A DNA stretch of 13,105 nt from CAYFVU01 sp964346645 (GCA_964346645.1 CAYFVU010000093.1:1-13105), one strand, 5' to 3'; positions 1-6,618 are shown, counted from the stretch's first letter. Notes: generated by a model not told the origin, from the sequence alone. Made by a program: numbers and translations.

Positions 1-120
1 GAGTAAGAGTTTAGACAAGCTTGCAGGCCCCGTCAACCGAAAAGTCCCTCGGAGTTCCTTTCCCGCGCAGGCAGTATGCCTATTGATCGACGTAGGCCGA
101 GACACATAGAGAAATTAGTT

Positions 121-149
121 TTGACAAACCCACAAATGCTCGATACACT
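121..149 (+). promoter_or_regulatory. Sigma-70-type promoter for the lipoprotein/HEAT operon
   Basis: A perfect -35 hexamer TTGACA (121-126) is followed after 17 bp by TACACT (144-149), which matches 4 of 6 positions of the -10 consensus. The expected transcription start is about 155-158. That coincides with the GTG (155) and ATG (158) start codons of the downstream gene, so the transcript would have essentially no leader. The call rests on consensus matching only. Confidence 0.6.
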
Positions 150-154
150 TTGTA

Positions 155-796
155 GTGATGAACACTAGCAGCTATTCTCCATGCCGTACGATCCGTGTGT
201 TCGTACTGCTTTCTATGGTATCCTCGATAATACTCCTCGGTTTCGGCTGTACGAGCGCTCAAGATCAACCGATGAAACCCGATGAGCAGTCCGAACCTGC
301 TCCCGAAAAGCCGGACATAGAGGAACCGCCTGCGCAACCATCTGAGGAGGAGAGAGAGAAGCCGGAAGAAAAATCGGACACGGAAGATCCGCAGGCTGGT
401 GTAGAGGGCGGTTCCTACGTCATGGACGAGGAGGAGTACGAGGAGACGAAGAAGGATCTCAGCGAGCTCGTCTCTAAACTAAACGAGATCATCGCCGCGA
501 GGAACTACTCCAGATGGCTCCAGTACCTCACAGAGGATTACAAGGAGCACTACAGCGACCCCGAGGTACTGAGAGAGTTCAACGATGCGCCGGTGCTCAA
601 GAAATATGATATCAAGCTCAGATCTCTCAAGGACTACTTCAACTACGTGGTAGTTGCAAGCAGGAGAAACGTGCAGGTGGATGATATTCAGGCCATCGGG
701 CCGAACAAGGTAAAGGCGTACATGTATGTTGACGGAGATCCCGTGGTCGTCTATACCTTGGAGAAGGTAGACGGCGAATGGGAAATAACCCAATAA
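155..796 (+). CDS. Putative exported lipoprotein with acidic linker and NTF2-like C-terminal region
   Basis: I do not recognise a named family. Residues 11-31 form a basic-then-hydrophobic signal segment ending LLGFG before Cys32. This is a loose, spirochaete-style lipobox with Gly rather than Leu at -3, so lipidation is probable but not certain. Residues 35-85 are a Pro/Glu/Asp-rich spacer. From about residue 90 to the end there are two helices followed by beta strands (KVKAYMYV, VVVYTLEKVDGEWEI) that end in a typical NTF2/SnoaL-like 'W-x-I' strand; the fold assignment is inference. The start is GTG 155 or ATG 158, neither with a Shine-Dalgarno sequence. The promoter at 121-149 would give a leaderless message. 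An in-frame ATG at 215 would leave only a short hydrophobic segment and also lacks a ribosome site. The gene lies 32 bp upstream of the exported HEAT protein and probably shares its transcript. Confidence 0.75.
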   Translation: MMNTSSYSPCRTIRVFVLLSMVSSIILLGFGCTSAQDQPMKPDEQSEPAPEKPDIEEPPAQPSEEEREKPEEKSDTEDPQAGVEGGSYVMDEEEYEETKKDLSELVSKLNEIIAARNYSRWLQYLTEDYKEHYSDPEVLREFNDAPVLKKYDIKLRSLKDYFNYVVVASRRNVQVDDIQAIGPNKVKAYMYVDGDPVVVYTLEKVDGEWEITQ

Positions 797-828
797 ACCA
801 CATGAATTCTTTCAGACGGAGTAATGCT

Positions 829-1563
829 ATGAAAAAAAGAGGTACTACACTGCTTTATCTCGTGACTGCGGCTCTACTCTTCGTTAGCCCGCTGGCGGCG
901 CAGAACGACCAGGGCGCTACGGACGGCGAGAACGAAAACGGCAACGAGACGACTGTAGAGGAGCTTTTCCTCGAGAGTGTGGAGATGCGAATAATCGGCG
1001 AGCAGGCTTTTTCCGACACGCGGGACATGAAGCTGACCGCCCTCAACAATCTCGAAGACATGATCGAAGAGGGCAAAATAACGGAGAACGATCGGGAGGT
1101 CCACTACATTCTGGAACGTCTCTCCAATGAGGGTATCGGCGTGCAGCTGCGAGAGGGAAAACGGCTCGTAAACAACTACCCGGAGGTACGGAGAAGGGCT
1201 GCGAAGCTTCTCGGACAGATGGGAGGAGACCAGGCAAAGGACAGTCTGATCAACATACTCATTTCGGACCCCGAACCCATGGTCCTTGCCGAAGCGGCCT
1301 ATGCTCTCGGAGAAATCGGCGACAACGAGAACCAGCAGGTAACGCAGGCTCTCTCCTACAGCATTCTCGATCAGAACATCATGACACCGGACAACAACTT
1401 CGCCTTTGCCGCGCTTCTCGCCTTCGAAAAGCTCGCCGAGTCGAACGGAGGCCTCCAGGACCCCAGCGCATTCAGGGCCCTCATCCGCATTTCTCAGGGC
1501 AACTACATCCGAACGGTGCGCAAGAAGGCGGACCAGGTTCTCGAGAAGCTGGCGGAGTACTGA
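829..1563 (+). CDS. Exported HEAT-repeat protein
   Basis: A 244-residue protein. The chosen start is ATG 829 because GGAG (818-821) lies 7 nt upstream and the product then begins with a clean signal peptide: MKKR, a hydrophobic stretch to residue 20, and a likely cleavage after PLAA before Gln25. Starting at the upstream ATG 778 would bury that signal and overlap the preceding gene. Residues 25-42 are a polar Asp/Glu/Asn linker. Residues 65-240 are alpha-helical with HEAT/PBS-lyase-like repeats, clearest at VRRRAAKLLGQMG (120-132) and LAEAAYALGEIGD (153-165), with weaker copies before and after. Such repeats are protein-binding scaffolds with no catalytic residues. A periplasmic or envelope adaptor role is inferred from the signal peptide and the lipoprotein partner 32 bp upstream. 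Confidence 0.85.
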   Translation: MKKRGTTLLYLVTAALLFVSPLAAQNDQGATDGENENGNETTVEELFLESVEMRIIGEQAFSDTRDMKLTALNNLEDMIEEGKITENDREVHYILERLSNEGIGVQLREGKRLVNNYPEVRRRAAKLLGQMGGDQAKDSLINILISDPEPMVLAEAAYALGEIGDNENQQVTQALSYSILDQNIMTPDNNFAFAALLAFEKLAESNGGLQDPSAFRALIRISQGNYIRTVRKKADQVLEKLAEY

Positions 1564-1654
1564 GCCGAATACCGGTGACAGATGAGTTCTCGGAATGAGC
1601 GATACTGCTGTTCGATAAAGTTTTCTGCAAATATTTCTGCGATGATTTCTCTAA

Positions 1655-2179
1655 TCAGCGAGCAGCGAATTCCTCTATTACTTCGGAAAGCCACTGCTTC
1701 TCCGCCTCTAGGTGGAGAAGCATTTTTCTCGTAAGGAGCCTCCGGTAGCCGGGTGCCCCCTCCCTCATGCCTTCGTACTCGCGCCTGTAGACTTCGTAGG
1801 AGTCGTTCGTCTCTTTGAGCTTTGTTTCGAGGACCGGGAGGACGTTCTCCCTGCTCATTCGGTCTAAAAAAAAGAAGCTTAGAGTGAACTCGTCCTTTAT
1901 CGAGTGGTGAACCCTCTTCTTCTCCTTCTCGAGCCAACGCTGAAAGACTCTCCGTCCCTCGTCGGTTATGGAGTAGACGTTCTTCTCCACCGCCTTCTTG
2001 CCCTGCCGAGTCTCCATTGTGACGAAATTTTCGTCGGAAAGTTTTCTGAGTGTGGGATAGAGTTGTCCATACGATACCGGCCAGAGATCTCCCATCATAC
2101 GTTCGAACTTCTGCTTGATTTCGTACCCGTAGTGGGGAGACTCATCGAGGAGCCCCAACACCGCATACTTAAGCGACAT
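1655..2179 (-). CDS. PadR-family transcriptional regulator
   Basis: A 174-residue protein with the classic PadR N-terminus: MSLKYAVLGLLDESPHYGYEI, the winged-helix core with SYGQLYPTLRKL (37-48), and the wing ending YSITDEGRRVFQRWL (69-83). Residues 92-174 form the helical dimerisation arm of the Vir_act_alpha_C type (KDEFTLSFFF through EKQWLSEVIEEF). Full-length for the class. PadR proteins are usually ligand-responsive repressors of neighbouring detoxification or transport genes, but here the neighbours are translation and cell-envelope genes, so the target is unknown. A GAGG lies 9 nt before the ATG. The start is only 11 bp after the stop of the upstream 129-aa gene, so it appears to be the last gene of the long operon. 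The family call is secure; the regulon is not. Confidence 0.93.
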   Translation of the reverse strand: MSLKYAVLGLLDESPHYGYEIKQKFERMMGDLWPVSYGQLYPTLRKLSDENFVTMETRQGKKAVEKNVYSITDEGRRVFQRWLEKEKKRVHHSIKDEFTLSFFFLDRMSRENVLPVLETKLKETNDSYEVYRREYEGMREGAPGYRRLLTRKMLLHLEAEKQWLSEVIEEFAAR

Positions 2180-2190
2180 TCACCGCAACC

Positions 2191-2580
2191 TCAGCGGGTT
2201 TTGTTCACCTTGTCCCGCATGTTCTTTCGCCACTCAACCTCTTTTTCGAGATTCTCGTAGGCTATTCGCTTACGAATCTCGAAATCCTTGTCCGAAGAAC
2301 TCGAACTGTACCTTATTATACCAAAATTTCCCTGACCAAGATAGCAAATTTTTTCCCGGGCCCCCAGCTCTTCTCTGTCCGCGACCTCTTTTATGGCGCA
2401 ATCGAAGTGGATAGGATCTCCGTTTTCCGGAGATGCGAGGGCCATTTCGGGGTAGCTTATGTGCTCTCCGCAGCGTACGCAGGTAAGCTTTATCGAATCG
2501 CGTACCGAGGGCTCTCTCTTGTTTCTGCCGCGGCCGCCTCTTCTTCCTCGCGATCTACCGCCTTTAGATGGTTTTCCCAT
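2191..2580 (-). CDS. Uncharacterised 129-aa Arg/Gly-rich protein with CxxC...HxxC metal site
   Basis: I do not recognise a named family. The reading frame extends upstream to 2763, but the start chosen is ATG 2580 because it has AGGAGA about 10 nt upstream and lies 14 bp after the stop of the 47-aa gene. The longer version would overlap that gene and part of yraN with low-quality sequence. Residues 4-22 are a very basic RG/RGG-like tract. Residues 30-62 carry CVRC (34-37) and HFDC (58-61), a C-x2-C-x20-H-x2-C arrangement typical of a small zinc site. Then comes a conserved-looking hydrophobic LGQGNFGIIRY (81-91), a Ser run (92-96) and a charged C-terminal helix. RNA or ribosome binding is inferred from composition and from the translation-gene context; no function is established. 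Confidence 0.8.
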   Translation of the reverse strand: MGKPSKGGRSRGRRGGRGRNKREPSVRDSIKLTCVRCGEHISYPEMALASPENGDPIHFDCAIKEVADREELGAREKICYLGQGNFGIIRYSSSSSDKDFEIRKRIAYENLEKEVEWRKNMRDKVNKTR

Positions 2581-2594
2581 ATCTTGATGCTCTC

Positions 2595-2738
2595 CTACTC
2601 TTCTTTTGTGTGCAGTAACTCTTTCGTGAGAGTCGTCGCGATACTCTGAATCGCCGTGTTGAGGTACCGCTTGTCGTTGATCTTCTTCTTCAGCTCTTCG
2701 ATCTTCTTCGGATCGGAAGGTTTTGCAACTCGTATCAT
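2595..2738 (-). CDS. Small 47-aa helical protein, translationally coupled to yraN
   Basis: A 47-residue, highly charged protein (MIRVAKPSDPKKIEELKKKI...) predicted to be two short helices with no membrane segment or cysteine. The start ATG (2738-2736) overlaps the yraN stop TGA (2737-2735) as ATGA, the usual signature of termination-reinitiation coupling. The stop TAG is at 2597-2595, 14 bp before the start of the 129-aa gene. The frame stays open upstream to 2825, but that part lies inside yraN and reads as out-of-frame noise. No family is recognised. The placement, the overlap and the sensible amphipathic composition make it likely to be a real gene. Confidence 0.72.
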   Translation of the reverse strand: MIRVAKPSDPKKIEELKKKINDKRYLNTAIQSIATTLTKELLHTKEE

Positions 2739-3097
2739 GCCACTCCGTTCTCCGTAAAGGCATCCGGTATGTGCTCCACTCTTCCGGTCTCCGGCTCGAT
2801 GAAGATCAGGTCGTACCGGATGCACATGTCGCCATACTGCGGATGCTCAAAGAGGTATCGCTTAGACTCCCTTACGATGGTTCGCCGTTTTCGCACGTCC
2901 ACCGAAAATCCTATCTCCTCGAAGGGGATGGACCGCCATGTTTTTACTTCTACGAAGACGAGCTCATCGCCCTTCCGCACAACTATATCGATTTCGCCCT
3001 GCATGTCGCGGTAGTTCGCCTCGAGGAGAGTATAGCCACGCTCCCGCAGATAGGCTCTTGCCTGCTCCTCTCCTCTACGCCCCTCCTCACTCTGCAT
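2735..3097 (-). CDS. yraN: YraN/UPF0102 family endonuclease-like protein
   Basis: A 120-residue protein of typical length for UPF0102. The restriction-endonuclease-like core is visible: Glu8/Glu10 region (RRGEEQARAYLRERGY), GEIDIVV (34-40) and FVEVK (48-52). Glu35, Asp37, Glu50 and Lys52 are in the positions of the (E)-D-ExK metal-binding motif. The family is widespread, often lies next to ribosomal or rnhB genes, and is thought to act on branched or recombination DNA, though its role is poorly defined. The ATG at 3097 has AGAGG 5 nt upstream and follows the HD-GYP stop by 2 bp. The stop overlaps the next gene's start. Confidence 0.93.
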   Translation of the reverse strand: MQSEEGRRGEEQARAYLRERGYTLLEANYRDMQGEIDIVVRKGDELVFVEVKTWRSIPFEEIGFSVDVRKRRTIVRESKRYLFEHPQYGDMCIRYDLIFIEPETGRVEHIPDAFTENGVA

Positions 3098-3099
3098 AG

Positions 3100-4224
3100 C
3101 TACCTCTGTTCTACCTCTTTCAGCTCGTTCGCGGAAACCGCCTTGACGATAAAAAGGGAAGAGTCTTCGGTCAGATCGACGGTTCGCCGCTTCTCCTCCG
3201 ACAACTTGTTGCCCGAGGCGCTGACGAGGATACGCAGGACCGGCCGCAGGGGGATTTCCTTGTGATTCTCGATAACCCGTCCGATGCTCCCGTCGTTCAG
3301 CACGACGAAGCTTCCCACAGGATAGATTCCCATACTCTGGATGAAGATCTTGAGTATATCAGCATCGAAGCGGCGGGAGTTGTCGTTGAGTATCTGTCGC
3401 ATCGCCTTATACCCGATCATGGAGTTTCGATAGGGTCTCTCGCTGACCATCGCCTCGTAGGCATCGACCACCGAGAGTATCCGCGCGGTAAGCGGTATCT
3501 CCTTTCCCTTCAACTGTTTCGGATAGCCTTTTCCGTCCCATCTTTCGTGGTGATAGAGAGCCGTCTTACCCACCTCTTCCGAGTAACCGAGTTCCCGAGT
3601 TATAATCTTGAAGGAGTATATCGGATGCGCCTTGACCGTGCGCAGCTCCTGATCGGTCAACGTACCGTCCTTATCGAGAATCTCCTTCGGTATGCGCATC
3701 ATCCCTGTATCGTGAAGCAGCGAGGCAACGGCGAGACTCGCGAGTTGGTGGTTGGGCAGCTTCAGCTTGCGTCCTATGAGCACCGAGAGGATGAGGCAGT
3801 TGATCGCTCCCTGCGAGAGGTAGTGTTCGCTGCTCCTCGGCTGAAACATAGGGCCGAGGAGCTCGTCGGGCCGTTCCATGAGCAGCTGGTAGAGATCGTT
3901 GACCACCTCCTCGATGAGCGCCTTGTCGGGCTTTCCCCCGTCCTGGAGAGTAATGAAGACGTCGTCTATGAGGCTGATGCCCTTTATGTACTCATCGGCC
4001 GCATCCGTCCCCCCTTCTTCGCCGGTCCCCTTTTTCGGTGCGCCATCCTCACGCATGATCTCACCGTCGGACTGCACCTCGTCGATTCCCCAACGGCGCA
4101 ACCTCTCGAGATCCTTCTCCTTGATCTCGATTCCTTCGGGCACGAGGAGGTTCTCGCCGTCGACGTACACGGGAGAGGTGAACTTCATTCCGGCCTGTAA
4201 TTCGTCAAGTTTGTACGATCTCAT
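3100..4224 (-). CDS. HD-GYP domain cyclic-di-GMP phosphodiesterase
   Basis: A 374-residue cytoplasmic protein. Residues 1-55 are a small beta-rich N-terminal module (LQAGMKFTSPVYVDGENLLV...) common in front of HD-GYP domains, followed by an acidic linker (57-77). The catalytic domain at about 135-320 keeps all hallmark residues: HD (171-172) in LLHDTGMMRIP, the third-helix His200 in KAHP, HHE (225-227), GYP (233-235) and Asp254 in VVDAYEAM. RPYR (263-266) also matches the family. HD-GYP enzymes hydrolyse c-di-GMP to pGpG or GMP at a metal centre, so this one should be active. It has no receiver or membrane domain, so the input signal is not evident. CAGGA lies 7 nt before the ATG, 3 bp after the FlhB-like stop. 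This neighbourhood suggests a link to motility. Confidence 0.95.
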   Translation of the reverse strand: MRSYKLDELQAGMKFTSPVYVDGENLLVPEGIEIKEKDLERLRRWGIDEVQSDGEIMREDGAPKKGTGEEGGTDAADEYIKGISLIDDVFITLQDGGKPDKALIEEVVNDLYQLLMERPDELLGPMFQPRSSEHYLSQGAINCLILSVLIGRKLKLPNHQLASLAVASLLHDTGMMRIPKEILDKDGTLTDQELRTVKAHPIYSFKIITRELGYSEEVGKTALYHHERWDGKGYPKQLKGKEIPLTARILSVVDAYEAMVSERPYRNSMIGYKAMRQILNDNSRRFDADILKIFIQSMGIYPVGSFVVLNDGSIGRVIENHKEIPLRPVLRILVSASGNKLSEEKRRTVDLTEDSSLFIVKAVSANELKEVEQR

Positions 4225-4227
4225 ATC

Positions 4228-4476
4228 TCAGTCCTGTAAATCCATCACAAAGGCGTAGAGCCGCGCTACCACCTCGTAGAGTTCTTCCGGTATCGTGTGC
4301 CCCGGTTCGAGAATAAACAGCACATCGCTCAGAGCCTCATCGTGCGTGACCGGCACTCCGTGTTCCTCAGCGATGCGAATCAGCCGTTCTGCGAGAAAAC
4401 CGCGCCCCTTTGCGGCGATGAAGGGGGCGGGAAGATCCTCGTTGTAACGCAGCGCCACCGCTCTTCTGCTCTCCAT
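4228..4476 (-). CDS. Stand-alone FlhB cytoplasmic-domain-like protein (YlqH/FhlB type)
   Basis: An 82-residue protein that aligns to the end of the FlhB/EscU cytoplasmic domain: VALRYNEDLPAPFIAAKGRGFLAERLIRIAEEHGVPV, then LSDVLFILEPGHTIPEELYEVVARLYAFV. It has no transmembrane part and begins just after the position of the NPTH autocleavage site, so it corresponds to the cleaved C-terminal fragment made as a separate gene. In B. subtilis the homologous ylqH follows a FliK-like ylqG downstream of rplS, the same order as here (25 bp after the FliK-like gene). In flagellar export the equivalent FlhB segment takes part in substrate switching with FliK; whether this free-standing form does so is unproven. 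Confidence 0.9.
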   Translation of the reverse strand: MESRRAVALRYNEDLPAPFIAAKGRGFLAERLIRIAEEHGVPVTHDEALSDVLFILEPGHTIPEELYEVVARLYAFVMDLQD

Positions 4477-4501
4477 TGCTACGGCTCTCTTCCTCCTGCC
4501 T

Positions 4502-5527
4502 CTATACCCGGGTATCTACTCCACGCACATCGGTACTCGTTTCTGAAACGAACGGCTCGAACTCCGCCGTCTCCCTTATAGTATCGTCAATTTCGTAGGC
4601 GAGGTTATGGAGTTTTTTCCGCAAACTGTCGACCACACGTGCGGACTCGGCTCTCACTCGCCGGTCGCTACAGTATATAACCAGTCGCGGAGTTTTCCCA
4701 GACAATTTCCCCTCGAAATGCCACGATTCACTCCCGTACAGCGAAAAGGTAAAGCGGGATATCGTGTCGCTCCCGTCGATTCTAAAGCGCAACACGGCCG
4801 TATCCCCGCTTGCCTCCGGGACGAAGGGGACCACGATCCAGTTATCGTGCCTGCCCCTCATGTGGTTGAACAGCGCGAGCACATCCTCCTCTCCTCCGCT
4901 GCGCTCCACCGCGGCTCGCATATCGGAAGAAGTTGGGCGTTTGCGTCGCTTCTCATCTTCGCGGCGATCGCCTGACTCTCCCCTGCCGTGCTGCCGGCGA
5001 GAATCGCGCCGGCCTTCTCTGCCCTCTCTTTCCATCGCCCCTGTGAGACTGCGTATGAGCCTCTCCACATCCTCTAAGGAGAAGAGTAGTTCTTTGTCGG
5101 AGAGGAGCGCAAGCACACGGGCCGAAAAAGTATCTTGCCCCGACAAGGAACGGTACTGCTGTACCAGTCGTGCGATCAGCTCCTCCTTGAGGGGAAGACC
5201 CGTCTTGATCATCGCTGCGACGACGTTCTTGTGCTCCTCGGTGAGCGGGAGGCTGAGATTTGAGAGTGCGTGGCGGGCGAGCTTCTCCGTCTCTAGAAGC
5301 CTGAGATAGATGCGCCCTCCCTGCAGGCTCACTGAGGCACGCATGCGTTCACCCGGTACAAGGGCGGTCTCCGAACGCACCGACAGCTCCTTTCCCCCCA
5401 GCATGAGGGTCCAGGAGCCGTCGCTGTTTTGAGATTTTACCGTAAAGGTGACCGTCGATCCCGGTTTCAGCTGAGGAACCGAGGTCTGCTGCGTGCCTTC
5501 TATGAACCCAAGAATGCCGGGTAACAT
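4502..5527 (-). CDS. FliK-like / YlqG-like hook-length-control-related protein
   Basis: A 341-residue cytoplasmic protein. Residues 20-80 form a beta-rich N-terminal module (PGSTVTFTV, SWTLMLGGKELSV, VPGERMRASV). Residues 85-165 are helical. Residues 165-200 are a strikingly basic, low-complexity linker rich in Arg/Glu/Gly. Residues 228-320 resemble the FliK C-terminal substrate-switching domain (WIVVPFVPE, AVLRFRIDG, LSGKTPRLVIYC, ending in two helices). The FlhB-like neighbour 25 bp downstream and the position after rplS support a YlqG-type call more strongly than sequence alone. No clear Shine-Dalgarno precedes ATG 5527, which lies 15 bp after the rplS stop, so reinitiation is likely. It could alternatively be called hypothetical. 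Confidence 0.75.
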   Translation of the reverse strand: MLPGILGFIEGTQQTSVPQLKPGSTVTFTVKSQNSDGSWTLMLGGKELSVRSETALVPGERMRASVSLQGGRIYLRLLETEKLARHALSNLSLPLTEEHKNVVAAMIKTGLPLKEELIARLVQQYRSLSGQDTFSARVLALLSDKELLFSLEDVERLIRSLTGAMEREGREGRRDSRRQHGRGESGDRREDEKRRKRPTSSDMRAAVERSGGEEDVLALFNHMRGRHDNWIVVPFVPEASGDTAVLRFRIDGSDTISRFTFSLYGSESWHFEGKLSGKTPRLVIYCSDRRVRAESARVVDSLRKKLHNLAYEIDDTIRETAEFEPFVSETSTDVRGVDTRV

Positions 5528-5542
5528 ATTCAGCCGATGCGG

Positions 5543-5926
5543 CTATGCCTGTTTCTGTCCCGCAGGTTTCTTGGCCTCTTTCTTCTTGATCAGCTCCTGA
5601 ACCTTGGCGGCCTTTCCCACTCTCTTGCGGAGGTAGTAGAGTTTCGCTCTGCGCACACGTCCCTTTCGGGCAACCTCTACCTGTGCGATCCGCGGCGAGT
5701 GCAGGGGAAAAACTCTCTCCACACCCACGCCGTAGGAGATCTTCCGCACGGTAAAGGTCTTTCTGATGCCGCTGCCGTTCTTCGCTATCACGATGCCCTG
5801 AAAGATCTGCACACGCTCGGTCTGCCCCTCCACGATTTTGAAGTGGACCTTGACGGTATCTCCTATCTCGAAGTTCTCCGCATTCTCCCTCATCTGCTCT
5901 GCTTCAACTGCCTGTACTAAATCCAT
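5543..5926 (-). CDS. rplS: Ribosomal protein L19
   Basis: A 127-residue large-subunit protein located at the 30S-50S interface. The L19 core is clear: FEIGDTVKVHFKIVEG (19-34), RVQIFQGIVIAKNGSGI (38-54), FTVRKISYGVGVERVFPLHSP (58-78) and the basic RRAKLYYLRKRVGKAAKV segment. The C-terminus has a short Lys/Ala/Gln-rich extension (KKKEAKKPAGQKQA). The start ATG 5926 lies inside the end of trmD (23-nt overlap), preceded by AAGGAG at 5938-5933 with 6-nt spacing. Confidence 0.98.
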   Translation of the reverse strand: MDLVQAVEAEQMRENAENFEIGDTVKVHFKIVEGQTERVQIFQGIVIAKNGSGIRKTFTVRKISYGVGVERVFPLHSPRIAQVEVARKGRVRRAKLYYLRKRVGKAAKVQELIKKKEAKKPAGQKQA

Positions 5927-6602
5927 TCTCTTCTCCTTCTATCAGCAGGTCCGGACGGTTTCGCCGCGTCTTTTCGACCCGCTTCTCGTATCTCCATTTC
6001 TCGATTTCCGCATGATGACCGGAAAGAAGAATATCCGGTACGGCCATCCCGCGAAAATCGGCCGGCCTCGTGTAGTGGGGGTATTCCAACAGGCCGTCCG
6101 TAAAGCTCTCCTCCTCGAGGGATTCCCCCTTTATCACACCCTCGATAAGACGGTACACGGTATCAATTATTGTCAAAGTAGACAACTCCCCCGACGACAT
6201 CACATAGTCGCCGATGGATATCTCGTCGTCCACGTAGGTATCGATGATCCGCTGATCGATACCCTCGTACCGACCGCATACAAAAACCAGCTCCCTCTCT
6301 TTCGCCAGTTGCTCAGCATAGCGCTGAGTAAAGAGCTTGCCGGAAGGACTCGGATAGACCGTTCTCCTCCGGAGTGCCTCCACAGAGTCGAGCGCCACCG
6401 CGAGCGGTTCCGGTTTGAGCACCATCCCCGCGCCTCCGCCGTAGGGCGCATCGTCGCAGGTGCGGTGCCGGTCCGCGGCGAAATCGCGGATATCCACCAG
6501 CTCGTAGTCGATGATACCGCGTTCTACCGCCTTCGCCATGATAGAGGACTCGAAGTACGCCGCCGGAATGGATGGAAAGAGGCTGAGCACGTAGACTTTC
6601 AT
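5904..6602 (-). CDS. trmD: tRNA (guanine37-N1)-methyltransferase
   Basis: A 232-residue SPOUT-class enzyme that methylates G37 next to the anticodon with SAM, preventing +1 frameshifting. Motifs are all present: DDAPYGGGAGMVLKP (50-64), CGRYEGIDQRI (109-119) forming the trefoil knot, SIGDYVMSSGEL (129-140), the catalytic Asp169 in SFTDGLLEYPHYTRP, and LLSGHHAEIEKWR (192-204). SSGEL replaces the common TGGEL or SGGEL, a mild variation. GGAG lies 6 nt upstream of the ATG. The C-terminus ends in a short divergent tail whose codons overlap the rplS start by 23 nt. Confidence 0.98.
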   Translation of the reverse strand: MKVYVLSLFPSIPAAYFESSIMAKAVERGIIDYELVDIRDFAADRHRTCDDAPYGGGAGMVLKPEPLAVALDSVEALRRRTVYPSPSGKLFTQRYAEQLAKERELVFVCGRYEGIDQRIIDTYVDDEISIGDYVMSSGELSTLTIIDTVYRLIEGVIKGESLEEESFTDGLLEYPHYTRPADFRGMAVPDILLSGHHAEIEKWRYEKRVEKTRRNRPDLLIEGEENGFSTGS

Positions 6603-6618
6603 CTCTCACTCCGATCCA

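Noticed and set aside
2..109. Short plus-strand frame open from the left edge (35 codons to TAG at 107-109), possible tail of an upstream gene
   Set aside because: Too short, with no recognisable motif and a composition no better than chance. No tRNA-like or terminator-like structure was seen in 1-120 either.
778..828. Upstream start for the HEAT protein at ATG 778
   Set aside because: It would overlap the lipoprotein gene and hide a clean signal peptide. ATG 829 has GGAG at ideal spacing.
1564..1654. Possible bidirectional terminator between the convergent operons
   Set aside because: Only weak dyads (ACCGGT, AAATATTT) without a GC-rich stem plus T-run were found; nothing supports an intrinsic terminator.
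2581..2763. N-terminal extension of the 129-aa metal-site protein up to 2763
   Set aside because: It would overlap the 47-aa gene and the yraN end, reads as unstructured noise, and the ATG at 2580 has its own Shine-Dalgarno.
3262..4200. Plus-strand frame of 312 codons antisense to the HD-GYP gene
   Set aside because: Shadow of a gene with complete catalytic motifs; no ribosome site and no family resemblance.
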